Part shown: positions 11,251 to 20,300 of the stretch, piece by piece
Numbering within the stretch: position 1 is the first letter of the stretch
Layout: each line of letters opens with the position of its first letter
Assembly: GCA_963169105.1 (NCBI GenBank)
Contig: OY720632.1
Span: 7,192,001-7,256,000 of the forward strand
DNA: 64,000 bases
Direction: 5' to 3'
Source: Ceriagrion tenellum
Lineage: Eukaryota > Arthropoda > Insecta > Odonata > Coenagrionidae
The notes under the pieces: model-generated
Database searches by the model: none
What the model saw: only the letters and a program-made list of their open reading frames with translations
Told to the model about the DNA's origin: nothing
Program-made: the position numbers and the translations under genes

Positions 11251-11834
11251 CCCTTTCGCGCCTACCGTCAGATATATCCGAAGTGAATTTTCCTACGCAA
11301 ACAAACACATGTCGGCTATGGCCGACGGAGAAAAACCAATGCAAAAGACCTAATGTTGGATATATTGTTGATTGTCTTAGCAAATTAAAAACAAAATTCC
11401 AGCGTTGATAGGAGCGGAGTTCTTGTGTGGAACTCTCAATAGTTTGAGCTCTAAATAGAACTATAAATTTTTTAATATTAACGCTAGAATTTCGTTAAAA
11501 ATTGTAAAGCGTGCAGAATGACGTTAGAAATTCATTTAAAGGTATACGTTTTTGAAGTTATAGCAAAGAATTATTAAAAAAAACAACGTAAATGCAACAA
11601 ACTTACAGCGGCCTCCTGCTATGAGAGGGGCTGCTAAGGGTTGAGAGGGGGTCGAGATGTCGAGTGCCTGGTGGAGGGCACGATGTCCAGCTGAGTGGGG
11701 TTCCAAAACGGGCGAAAGACATACTTGAGCGATTCGTCGCCACGAGAGAGCTCCGTAGAGAGGAGATCAGAAAATTATCATGCTACTCGTAGCAGGGAAA
11801 GCATTTCCCTTCTAGAGACTTTGGCGCGAAAGGG
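11251..11834. mobile_element. piggyBac-type MITE (family D), 584 bp
   Basis: The ends are perfect 12-bp inverted repeats: CCCTTTCGCGCC at 11251-11262 and GGCGCGAAAGGG at 11823-11834. They are flanked by TTAA at 11247-11250 and 11835-11838, the target duplication of piggyBac transposons. Just inside the left end is a degenerate palindrome (GTCAGATATATCCGAA, 11267-11282). It is followed 44 bp later by a clear one (GTCGGCTATGGCCGAC, 11311-11326). I see no equivalent palindrome near the right end. There is no transposase gene. A 63-codon frame overlapping the left end has no motif. Confidence 0.85.
11311..11326. promoter_or_regulatory. Subterminal palindrome of family D
   Basis: GTCGGC-TATG-GCCGAC, six-base arms. 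Its spacing from the related degenerate copy at 11267-11282 is 44 bp. It is a candidate transposase-binding site by analogy with the internal palindromic repeats of piggyBac. Confidence 0.55.
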
Positions 11835-11838
11835 TTAA

Positions 11839-12394
11839 TACTTTGAACGCAAGAGATGGGGAATACTCTAAATCACGACAGTTCACCTGCTTACACTTTT
11901 TAATGACTGACCAAATAAGTAAGTAGATCATGACGATGTAACCGAAGCAGAATAAAAATTAATATATTCTGGGGTAATTTTAAGACACATCAAAAATAGA
12001 AATCGTTCTCGAACACATTAGACCATGCTTGGCTTGATTTCGTGAGAAATTTTCCACTTATATCAATGGTGTTATAGAATGATTCTTATTTCCTTTCATT
12101 CGTAGGAGGTGGATAAAAAGTGAATCTTCATCTTCATCTGAATACCTACCACTCTCCAAACCGCCGCAGATTCAAATAGCAGATGATGCCGGGGCATTAG
12201 TAATATAGAAATTGAGGAATTGGCGAAAATAAGAGGGAAGCGAAAATTTGTTAACTATATGCTAACGACGCGTCGTTGAATACTGTCAGCTGTACAGTAC
12301 ATTCGTATCAGTTATGATTGACAATTTTATGTATTTTATTTTATTTACTATCTATTAATCATTTAAAAGTTATTGGAAACAACTGCACTTGCAA
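11839..12394. other. Spacer between two piggyBac-type elements
   Basis: AT-rich, no coding or element signal seen. Confidence 0.5.
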
Positions 12395-12398
12395 TTAA

Positions 12399-12412
12399 CC
12401 CCTTAAGTGGGG
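12399..12412. repeat. Left terminal inverted repeat of family A
   Basis: CCCCTTAAGTGGGG directly after the TTAA target site. It matches the right end at 12 of 14 positions and is itself nearly palindromic. Confidence 0.93.
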
Positions 12413-12416
12413 TAAG

Positions 12417-12519
12417 CGACTATAGTCGCAAAGGAAATTCGCTCCCCAGGTGGGGAGCGCAACTATAGTCGCGCACCGCGTACCAATGAGTTTCCTGGTG
12501 GGAAGGGCAACTATAGTCG
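12417..12519. promoter_or_regulatory. Three subterminal palindromes, left end of family A
   Basis: Copies at 12417-12428 (CGACTATAGTCG, perfect), 12460-12471 and 12508-12519 (both CAACTATAGTCG), spaced 43 and 48 bp apart start to start. Between the first two lies an 8-bp-arm palindrome CGCTCCCC-AGGT-GGGGAGCG at 12440-12459. Regular spacing and proximity to the end suggest transposase-binding sites. A promoter role for the transposase gene is less likely because the start codon is 1.8 kb away. Confidence 0.7.
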
Positions 12520-14362
12520 TCTTTGGGATATTTTATGTTTCTATGATGTGCTATGTAATGCAATTGTCATATTTCTTCACTCTAGCAACGTTTATTTTCA
12601 TTTTTATGTTGGAGAATAAATTCAGAACATCTTATATTTTGGAGTAATTTTCCGATTAAAATTTTTCCCGTTTGAAGTTGTTTCTCGCCTCACATGCGTT
12701 CAGTATTCATTTATCACTAAAAACTTAATTTGAATCTACGAAGGGGCTATTATTTAAGCTGCTTTTAATGTTTTTTTTACGAATGAAAGATAAAAAAAAG
12801 ACGTTTTGGCCATGATAAAAGTTTCGCTATTCAAGAAATATGTTTTTCTAACTTTACTTTTTGCGTATTCGACGGCATAATGGTTTAGACTTAAGATATT
12901 CGACATATTCTTGAAATATTCATTGCTCACTAATTGATTAGCGCTTTTTTGTTATCACTTTGTTTTGTTTTACTTACCGTATTCTCACGATAAATTTTTA
13001 AGTGCCCCGTCATTCTTTGGCGCGCTCGGAATAAGTTGCTACGTAATTTATCTCAGCTAACAAACCAGTAAACATTCGTAATGCACATATTTCAATATTT
13101 TAGCGCAGTTTGTTGCTTTTAATACTATGAGTATATATTGTACAATGAAAACCACGTTAACCACGTAAACACTCATGTTCAATTTTATTTTAAATGCTTT
13201 TTTTAATATGGATAGAAGAAAAACTCGCAACTGGAAACTTCTATTTACCCAAAAAAGATCCCAAAACATTACCTACGAAATGTAAGGTCAATGTAAGCTA
13301 CACAGCACTGAGATTTGAAGGAGAGCGCTATGGAAAGACCTTGGTACTCACTCCCACCACATCCCTTGATTCTTATCTGGGTGCCCACTGCTATACTACC
13401 ACAGCCTTCACTTTCTTTGTTTCGAGAGGAATGGTATGTTTCAGGAGGTGTAAAGCAGAGACCTGCAGGGGAGGGATGGATCAGAGAGAGAGAATGATAA
13501 AGATTCTTTCCTTTCAGTGGGAGAGGAGTGCTAAGAGCTTTAGTGCCAGTACTTTAGATGGGAGGACAAATGACTGTCTTCTTGCCGGTCGACCGCCGCT
13601 TCGGCTTCTCGGGATTTGCTCACGAAAACTTTCTGCTGCTCCTTTCCCCTTGTCTGCGAAGGGGTTTCAGCCCTCTTGCTCTGTTGTTTCCCGGAACCCC
13701 CTCCCCTGAATTTTGGCGTGCGTCGCCATAGAGGCAACATCGGCAGGGCACGGTCGGGCATGAACGGGGGTTGTCATCACGCAGACGGTCGCGATAACGG
13801 GTATAGGCAATAAACAGAGGCGGGCGAGAGTAGCTTGGATTTCCCGACCGTTAGCGGGTCTCTTGTGTGAACTGGTGCAAGGACTTATGCACGTGTCTGC
13901 TTGGAAATTCCTTCCCCTCATCCCCAAGTATATTATAGGAAAGGAAATACACTGGTTTGCGTCCGCATTCTCTTTGCTTGGACGTAGTCTAAATAAGAAT
14001 AAAGATATAAGAATTTTCTCTAAGATTTGGCGTTTTTCTTAGAGGGCGAGGGTAACAGATTTTTTCACACATTGTCACAGGCAATAAGGCTTTCGGCTTT
14101 CAAGCAAGGTTTTGTTTGTGGGCAATTGGGCCACCTAGGAATTATCCCGTTGCCGTTGGCCCTGCCCACGATTCGCACTTGGGAGGCCAGAAGACCCTAA
14201 CATGTGGGCAAGGGTTTTTCCGGTTTATCCCTCTCCAAAATTTTAAGTTCATTGGTTATGTCGTTTTCTTAGCCAGTCTGTATTTTTCCTTGGTGGTGAG
14301 CAGTCACATGAGATACGTTCCTTAGCTGTGAAAATTTATTCATATAGCTTTGGTGAAAAACT
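12520..14362 (+). other. Long leader of the family A transposon
   Basis: 1.84 kb between the left-end palindromes and the transposase start. Positions 13300-13930 are clearly richer in GC than the rest and contain several overlapping open frames, the longest plus-strand one being 171 codons (13194-13709). I recognise no protein family in them. The block may be untranslated leader, an intron-bearing region, or DNA captured by the transposon. I could not identify a second set of element ends inside it. Confidence 0.45.
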
Positions 14363-16159
14363 TTGAGTATGGCTAAAAAAAGATTAGCAGAAACTGATAT
14401 CGCGGAAATGTTAGATCTGAGTGGTGAAAGTGAAGACAGTGATGCGAGTGAGGAGGAGATTTTAGTATCCACCGAAGGAGTTGCTGGTCCAAGCACCGTC
14501 GATCCTGCTATCAGAAGGAAGGCAGTGGAGCTGCATGAGTCTTCTAGCAGTGGGTCACAAGAGGAGAGCAGCGATGAGGAGGAACTTTTTCATTCGGAGA
14601 CGTCGATTTCTGAGTGGACTGAAAATGGTGGACCTCGGCCAAGATTCCAGGCAAAGTATACTCCAGGCTTGACTCGTGAACTTTTGTGTAAAAAAAACCC
14701 TATTGATCTTTTCGAACACTTTTTTGACGAAAGTATTTGTGACGAAATTGCCGCACAGACTAACTTGTACGCAAGTCAGCAAATAGAGGCAAAAATTAGG
14801 AGGCGACAGATGAAAAGAAGAAGTCGGGAGAAGGACTGGGTGGATACTGACAAAGAGGAGTTGAAGTTATTTTTTGGTATCCTTCTTTTACAAGGAATTA
14901 TTCAGAAACCAAAATTAGGGCATTACTTTTCGAGAAATAAGCTCCTTGCTACTCCTATATTTCACGAGATGATTAGCGAGAAGCGATATTTTCTGCTGCT
15001 CAAATTTTTACACTTTGCGAATAATGAGGATTATGTCCCAGAAGGTCCAGTTTCCGCAAAGCTGTATAAGATAAAGCCTATTATGGACCATCTTGTGGAA
15101 AAATTTCGTGAGAGCTATATTCCCGATAGACTGCTATCTGTGGATGAAAGCCTTCTGCTGTGGAAAGGGCGCCTTGGATGGAAGGTCTACATACCGAAAA
15201 AACGTTCAAGGTTTGGTATGGAATCATATAAATTATGCGACTCAAAAACCGGGTACGTATGGAATATGCTCATGTACACAGGAAGAGACACACAACTCGT
15301 TGAAACAGTTGAAGGCGTTGACGTGTCAGGTTTCACTAGACCTTCGAGATTGGTCCTCAGTCTTGCCAAAGATTTGCTGAAGCAAGGCTATACTATTGGG
15401 ATTAACAATTACTTTAGTAGCCCCGAGCTATTTGACTTTTTAGTCAGATTTGAGACCGATGCAATCGGAACCGTGCGAAAGGATAGAAAAAACCTCCCGC
15501 AAAGTGTAATGCAGAAAAAGCTGAAAAAAGGGGAGGTAGTTGCGGCTTATCGTGGAAAACTAATGGCAATGAAATGGCGGGACAAAAGGGACGTGTGCAT
15601 ATTGAGCAGTTTACATGACGACACAATGGTGAATGTTCCAAGCAGAGGACAGGGAACTAAGATAAAACCGCAGGCGTGCGTTGATTATAATGATACGATG
15701 GGAGGAGTGGATTTGTCCGATCAATGCATCGTAACATACAGTGCCGCGCGAAAGAGACTAAAAAAGTATTATCAAAAGATATTTAGGCACCTGTTAGACG
15801 TAGCAGTATTCAATGCTTTCGTAATTTACAGAAAACAAGGCGGAAGTTTCTCGCAACTTGATTTCCGAATGGACCTAATTGAGAAACTGTTCTTAAAATA
15901 CGGGAAATCCGCAGCAGAGAAAGATGAACAAGTAAGGGAAAGAAGGGCAACAAGTGAAACCCCAGGAAGACTCGTAGGGCGACATTTCCCTGATTACAAT
16001 CCACCTACAGGGAAGAGGAAACACGGTGTTAGACGATGTGTTGTGTGCCTTGCAAAAAGACAAAGGAAGGAAACAATTTTCGTGTGTAAAGAGTGTGATG
16101 CTCCTCTCTGTGCGGCGCCATGTTTTAAAAATTATCACACCAAAATCAACAACCAATAA
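14363..16159 (+). CDS. piggyBac transposase, open frame but second catalytic Asp replaced by Asn
   Basis: A 598-residue protein of the piggyBac (DDE_Tnp_1_7) family, which excises and inserts DNA at TTAA. Residues 1-90 are acidic and Ser-rich, as usual for the N-terminus. The core starts near 110 (NPIDLFEHFFDE), and FGILLLQGI (171-179) and LLKFLHFAN (212-220) are conserved helices. The first catalytic Asp is D261 (SVDESL), followed by YIPKKRSRFG. The third is D450 in MGGVDLSDQ. At the second position the usual DN-(Y/F) reads I-N-N-Y: N348, codon AAC at 15404-15406, one transition away from an Asp codon. The C-terminal cysteine-rich domain is complete (C559, C562, C575, C578, C583, C587, H592). 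The start is the first ATG; M3 is also possible. DNA binding may persist, but cleavage is predicted to be lost. Confidence 0.93.
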   Translation: MSMAKKRLAETDIAEMLDLSGESEDSDASEEEILVSTEGVAGPSTVDPAIRRKAVELHESSSSGSQEESSDEEELFHSETSISEWTENGGPRPRFQAKYTPGLTRELLCKKNPIDLFEHFFDESICDEIAAQTNLYASQQIEAKIRRRQMKRRSREKDWVDTDKEELKLFFGILLLQGIIQKPKLGHYFSRNKLLATPIFHEMISEKRYFLLLKFLHFANNEDYVPEGPVSAKLYKIKPIMDHLVEKFRESYIPDRLLSVDESLLLWKGRLGWKVYIPKKRSRFGMESYKLCDSKTGYVWNMLMYTGRDTQLVETVEGVDVSGFTRPSRLVLSLAKDLLKQGYTIGINNYFSSPELFDFLVRFETDAIGTVRKDRKNLPQSVMQKKLKKGEVVAAYRGKLMAMKWRDKRDVCILSSLHDDTMVNVPSRGQGTKIKPQACVDYNDTMGGVDLSDQCIVTYSAARKRLKKYYQKIFRHLLDVAVFNAFVIYRKQGGSFSQLDFRMDLIEKLFLKYGKSAAEKDEQVRERRATSETPGRLVGRHFPDYNPPTGKRKHGVRRCVVCLAKRQRKETIFVCKECDAPLCAAPCFKNYHTKINNQ

Positions 16160-16269
16160 TGTTTTTTTGTTAAAGAACCATTAAAATATTGTTTGTTCAA
16201 GAACCCATCAACTCCTAGGACAACGAACTCAATTTGAATAATATGAATGAAAAATTATTGATAGGGTAG

Positions 16270-16275
16270 AATAAA
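16270..16275 (+). promoter_or_regulatory. Candidate polyadenylation signal of the transposase gene
   Basis: AATAAA, 111 bp after the stop codon. Other AT-rich hexamers are nearby, so usage is uncertain. Confidence 0.45.
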
Positions 16276-17248
16276 AGTTAATATTTTTAGTCATAGTTGT
16301 AAGCATTTTGTAAAAGTGTTCATCAAATCATTGTAAAATATATTTCGATATCTCTCGTGCAATTTTTCTGTCAGTGCCAATTCATATTTTGAATAATGCC
16401 AGTAGGAGCCTTGTAAGACGTCATCATAATTTGTAGAACGTTTTTAAATGCAGTTATATTGAAATACTTGAAAATTGATCATTTTTACATAAAAATTATC
16501 CATAAATGGCTAGTTAATAATTTAAAATTAATACTAACAAAAATCAGCACCATCTTTACTATCAAAAAGGGGAAATGATTATTTCCATGAAAAAGAAATT
16601 TTTTTACATAGTTTTAAGCATTGTAACATTGTAATTTATAAACAATTGTGCAATATAAACATTTTCTGATCCTGTCATGGATATATTGTTGAAAAGAAGC
16701 CTCAATAATCATAAAGAGTTAGAACTATGTTTTTCAGTCTTTTTGCGAGTGTGGCACCAAAGTTACATGAATTTTTATAACATTTAAACCTAAAATAATT
16801 TTATTACTTTTATTTATTTTGTTTGGAAGTGTTAAAAATTTTGTAGCAATTTGTTGTAATATATTTTTGGAAATTTTCATACAAATTACTACAGCTAAAT
16901 AAATTACATCATATATTAAAAATATGACCGAATGCTAGCAAATGTCAATAATTTCAAAGCAATTATAATAGTATAAATATTGATATGTTAAAAATTGTGC
17001 GAACATATTGTGTATTTCATTGCCTATTTTTAATAAAAAATGCAATAACAAGGTTTATTTATCCATTATATACGTCAAGTATGCCTACATCGGGGTTTTC
17101 CATCAATATCTCTCAATTTACCAATATCTAAACAAGGAAAAATGCGTTAAAAATGAAAAAAAAATTGTTAAACAAATTCAAGGTAAAAACCTTTGATTTA
17201 TGTTTTAGGGGCCATATAAAAACATAAAAATAGGTTTTTGTCCCATTA

Positions 17249-17262
17249 AAATCCGTGGATTT
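17249..17262. promoter_or_regulatory. Subterminal palindrome, right end of family A
   Basis: AAATCC-GT-GGATTT. Read inward from the right end it follows the sequence GGTGGGGAGC, just as the second left-end palindrome does, yet its own sequence differs from CAACTATAGTCG. Confidence 0.6.
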
Positions 17263-17298
17263 GCTCCCCACCAGCTGAAGGTTAAGGAAAAAATCCGT

Positions 17299-17312
17299 CC
17301 CCAGCTAAGGGG
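17299..17312. repeat. Right terminal inverted repeat of family A
   Basis: CCCCAGCTAAGGGG, followed immediately by TTAA (17313-17316). Confidence 0.93.
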
Positions 17313-17316
17313 TTAA

Positions 17317-19784
17317 ACTACTACTCTTAAATAAATATTAGTTTTCGATACTGATAGGGTGCTCTGTATGGATTTTTGGATTTTTATCATTTCCGCCATT
17401 TCGTTAAATAAAAAGGCCTAGGATCAAAATTTTGGCTAAATAACACTAAATTTATTCTTGAGAGCCTACAAATAAAGGATATTTTGTCGCATTAATTTTA
17501 AAACTATGGAAGATATGATTTTTGGCCAGCTTTTTTTTTATTTCAGCCCACTGTGTGACGTGTCTAAGGCTATTGTTACGCTGTTTTTGTTTTAACCACT
17601 AATGATGCGAGGAGAGGAGGAATTTTTCTACTAATCATTTCGGTAGTGTACCTCTCTTATTTTGTCCATCCCGTAACTTCAAGAGATATTGCGTGGGGAT
17701 AAAATTATATTCGTACTGAAACTCGTCGGAGTCGTTCAAGTAATCTTAGCCTAAGGTGTAGCCTTCGAGTCACTCACGGCTCCCAACCTGGTCCTTTGAC
17801 CATGCTGTGTGACCGTTCGGTCTCACCGCTTCATGGAAATTTCCATGGAAGCGATCGAATGAATCGACTAATAATAGCAATTAGAGGAATATACATGAGT
17901 AATTCTCGTAATGAAGGACGGCGTATAAAGGTCATAGGTTTGGGAGACAATTAAGAAATGGGAACACCACATGCCTCCATTTTCTAATACTTAGAAAGAA
18001 AAGTCAAAATAATTATACTGCCGGTGAAAATGAGGCAAAAATCCATTAATGTCAAAAGAGTAGAACTCGTCATTTAGCGGTAACTTTAATGATTAAATGG
18101 TTAAAACAACACAATAGAGTGGAAATATTAGAATGACACGTGTTGAAATGATAATTTAATGGAAGTTGAAATTAATTTAGTAACTTTTTGGACATTTGCA
18201 ATAATTTTTGAGAACCTTCATAAGTTGATTCTAGGAAGGAGAAAACAGAATATTTGGATTTAGAGCATAAATAATCCAGGAAAGTATTTTCACATTAAAA
18301 CAGAATAATATGGTGCCATCAAAAGATGCTTCAAAACAAGGGATCTCGTAAAAATATTGCTAAAAGTGACCACTTGACGCAATTCAGTGAACGTGATAGG
18401 ACGTTTTTTATGAAAAAGATCTCACTTTTAGTAGGAAGAAATACTCTTTGCTCATTTTCATAGTGGTAGACGTCGCAATTAAAATTACCAACACCCTAAA
18501 TGCCCATTTGTCTCAAAAGAAATTTTTAAGCGATTAATATAAATGAGTTTGTTCCATAGCTCTAAATTAAGATAAGTCCACTTTGGCCAAAATGAGCATC
18601 AGTTTGAGCTAAATTCATGAACTGGAATTCGGGTCCAGGAGTACATTTTTCAGAAGTATTCAGGAGCATGAGAATTTATTGAAAATACCTCAGATATGTA
18701 TATATTTGCTCAGGCATGTATTTTAAGTGCAAATTACTGTTGAAGAGTGTATTTGAAATTTTCTTTCTTAATACCAAATATTTTAAGTATTTCAAATTAG
18801 ATTATTCTAAGTGACGCTAACAATGAGCCCGGCTCGTCATAAATTCTTTGTCGCTCTCAACTGTTTCCAGATGAAAGCTCTCATCGCAGTCTAAAAGACC
18901 TGAATGAACCTCACATCAGAGGAAGAGAGGGGATGTAATGTTTAAGGAGGAAAAGGGCTGAGAGAAAGTTAATCCCAAGCATGGCGGTGATGAATCAAAT
19001 TGATAAGGGACGGAAGCGATTTTGGGAGACTTGGGATAGGGGGAGGCAAGGTGTTTGGAGCAAATCAGTCCGTTTAATGAAAAGGCAATAAACTCCGGAG
19101 AGTGGTTTCAACAGGCCACCAGGTAGGCTGAGGCTAAGCTGGGGAACACAGGAGAGAAAGTGGGGAATTCGTTGACTCTAATACGCAAAAGGGGTTAATG
19201 AATTTGGTGGCAGATGGAAAGTGTGGTGAGCAGGGCGTGGAAGGATGAAGCGAATGAACGTCCAGGAAGGAGAGGTGGGGGGGGGGGTTGAAGTGTAATA
19301 TACATCTGCAAACTATACTTAAAGCTGCCCCCTGGGCGTATGGGTATACGGGAAGTATTGAGGTGAAAGGACTCACATTTTGACCATAATAGGTCCGATT
19401 TGACTATCATTGGTCCAGTGGGGCCCCAATCCGATGACGTACTCCGGCAGACCACTCGACGTCTACCCAGAAAGAGAGTCGGTGGACACCTTATCACAAG
19501 AATTTGGGTAATGGGCTTCGTCGATTCTCAACAGATTTGTGGTAAGTTTTCACGTAAGCGAGAATGGCGGGGACTCGTCTAACGTTGTTGGGAGAACCCA
19601 GCAGCTATGAGGACTAGGGGGAGGCGGGGGTCCATTGTCGTCCTTTTGACGGCAACCCGCCTCAAGGTGTCGGCCTCCTAGTTGCTGCGTTTTCTCTAAC
19701 CCTTCCCATTTCCTTTACCCTTTTCCCACTACGTACCCCTCTCGGTAATATGCGAAAAGCTTCAGGCCGGGGCTAGATTTTAAA
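17317..19784. other. Intergenic DNA with repeat fragments
   Basis: No coding signal. It holds the shared repeat at 17519-17560. Around 17640-17740 a CTCTCTTATTTTGTCC-type sequence may be a further, diverged copy of the repeat family annotated at 45304-45830. Positions 19150-19290 are purine-rich, with a run of eleven G at 19277-19287. Positions 19620-19785 are GC-richer, with no known family. Confidence 0.4.
17519..17560. repeat. Dispersed repeat, copy 2 (TTTTTGGCCAGC...CACTGTG)
   Basis: Shares TTTTGGCCAGC, a T-run, ATTTC and CACTGTG with 3513-3551. It begins CACAGTGGGCTGAAATAAA on the minus strand, suggesting a transposon terminus, but no opposite end was found. Confidence 0.45.
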
Positions 19785-20300
19785 TCCGCGGGGTGACCCG
19801 AAGAGCCTGCCCTCTGGGCGTGTGGCAGAGGGTGTTAGGGCACCGGCCATGTAAAGGTGTAAAGCACAAGGCTATAGCCTCCTCAGTCCCAGTCTACTCT
19901 AAAAGTGCAGTGCACATGGGACAGCTGAAAGCTCCTTTCATTTGTATTATCTTGGTACCACTTGTTTCATTATATAGCACAGTTCAAAAGTTAAACAATC
20001 GAGCACCATTCCACGACACTTTTTAAGTGCTTAATGTGCTTTGGTGATAGTAAAATCGACAGATTCCAAATAAATTATCTCTCAAAAATGATACTCCTGG
20101 AACTGAGGAGGTTTGGGAAGTGAAAAAGGTGAAGTGTATTACGGAAGTGTTTTGAGTAGACCTCAACTTTTTTTAAGGCCACTTATTTCTCGCGGATGGA
20201 ACAAATTTTTGTTTCTATATGTTCGGAAATGTATCTCTCTTATTTTATCCCTTCTGTCTGATCTACAGATGCAGTGTGGCGTCAAAATAATATTCCCCGT
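19785..20300 (+). repeat. Diverged copy of a dispersed arthropod repeat family
   Basis: GGGCGTGTGGCAGAGGGTGTTAGGG (19815-19840, shown here only as its key core GTGTGGCAGAGGGTGTTAG) matches the cores at 25140 and 45350. Further on, 20195-20260 has the TATCTCTCTTATTTTATC-type block that also occurs downstream of the 45304 copy. The copy has no protein-coding content. Confidence 0.45.

Larger units (their letters stand above)
16160..17298 (+). other. Transposon tail downstream of the transposase gene
   Basis: Very AT-rich 3' region inside the family A element, with no coding signal. A canonical AATAAA lies 111 bases after the stop codon. Confidence 0.6.
12399..17312 (+). mobile_element. piggyBac transposon (family A), 4914 bp, with full-length transposase
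   Basis: TTAA at 12395-12398 and 17313-17316 flanks inverted ends of 14 bp: CCCCTTAAGTGGGG on the left and, in reverse complement, CCCCTTAGCTGGGG on the right, two mismatches. The interior holds one transposase gene (14363-16159), a 1.84-kb leader and a 1.14-kb tail. The element is about twice the length I would expect for a piggyBac element with a transposase of this size. The excess is in the non-coding flanks. The left end carries three CGACTATAGTCG-type palindromes. The right end has none of these but has another palindrome in the matching place. Confidence 0.93.

Noticed and set aside
13194..13709. 171-codon plus-strand open frame in the transposon leader
   Set aside because: No recognisable motif, overlapping frames on both strands are open to a similar extent, and the region is simply GC-richer. 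Not called as a gene.
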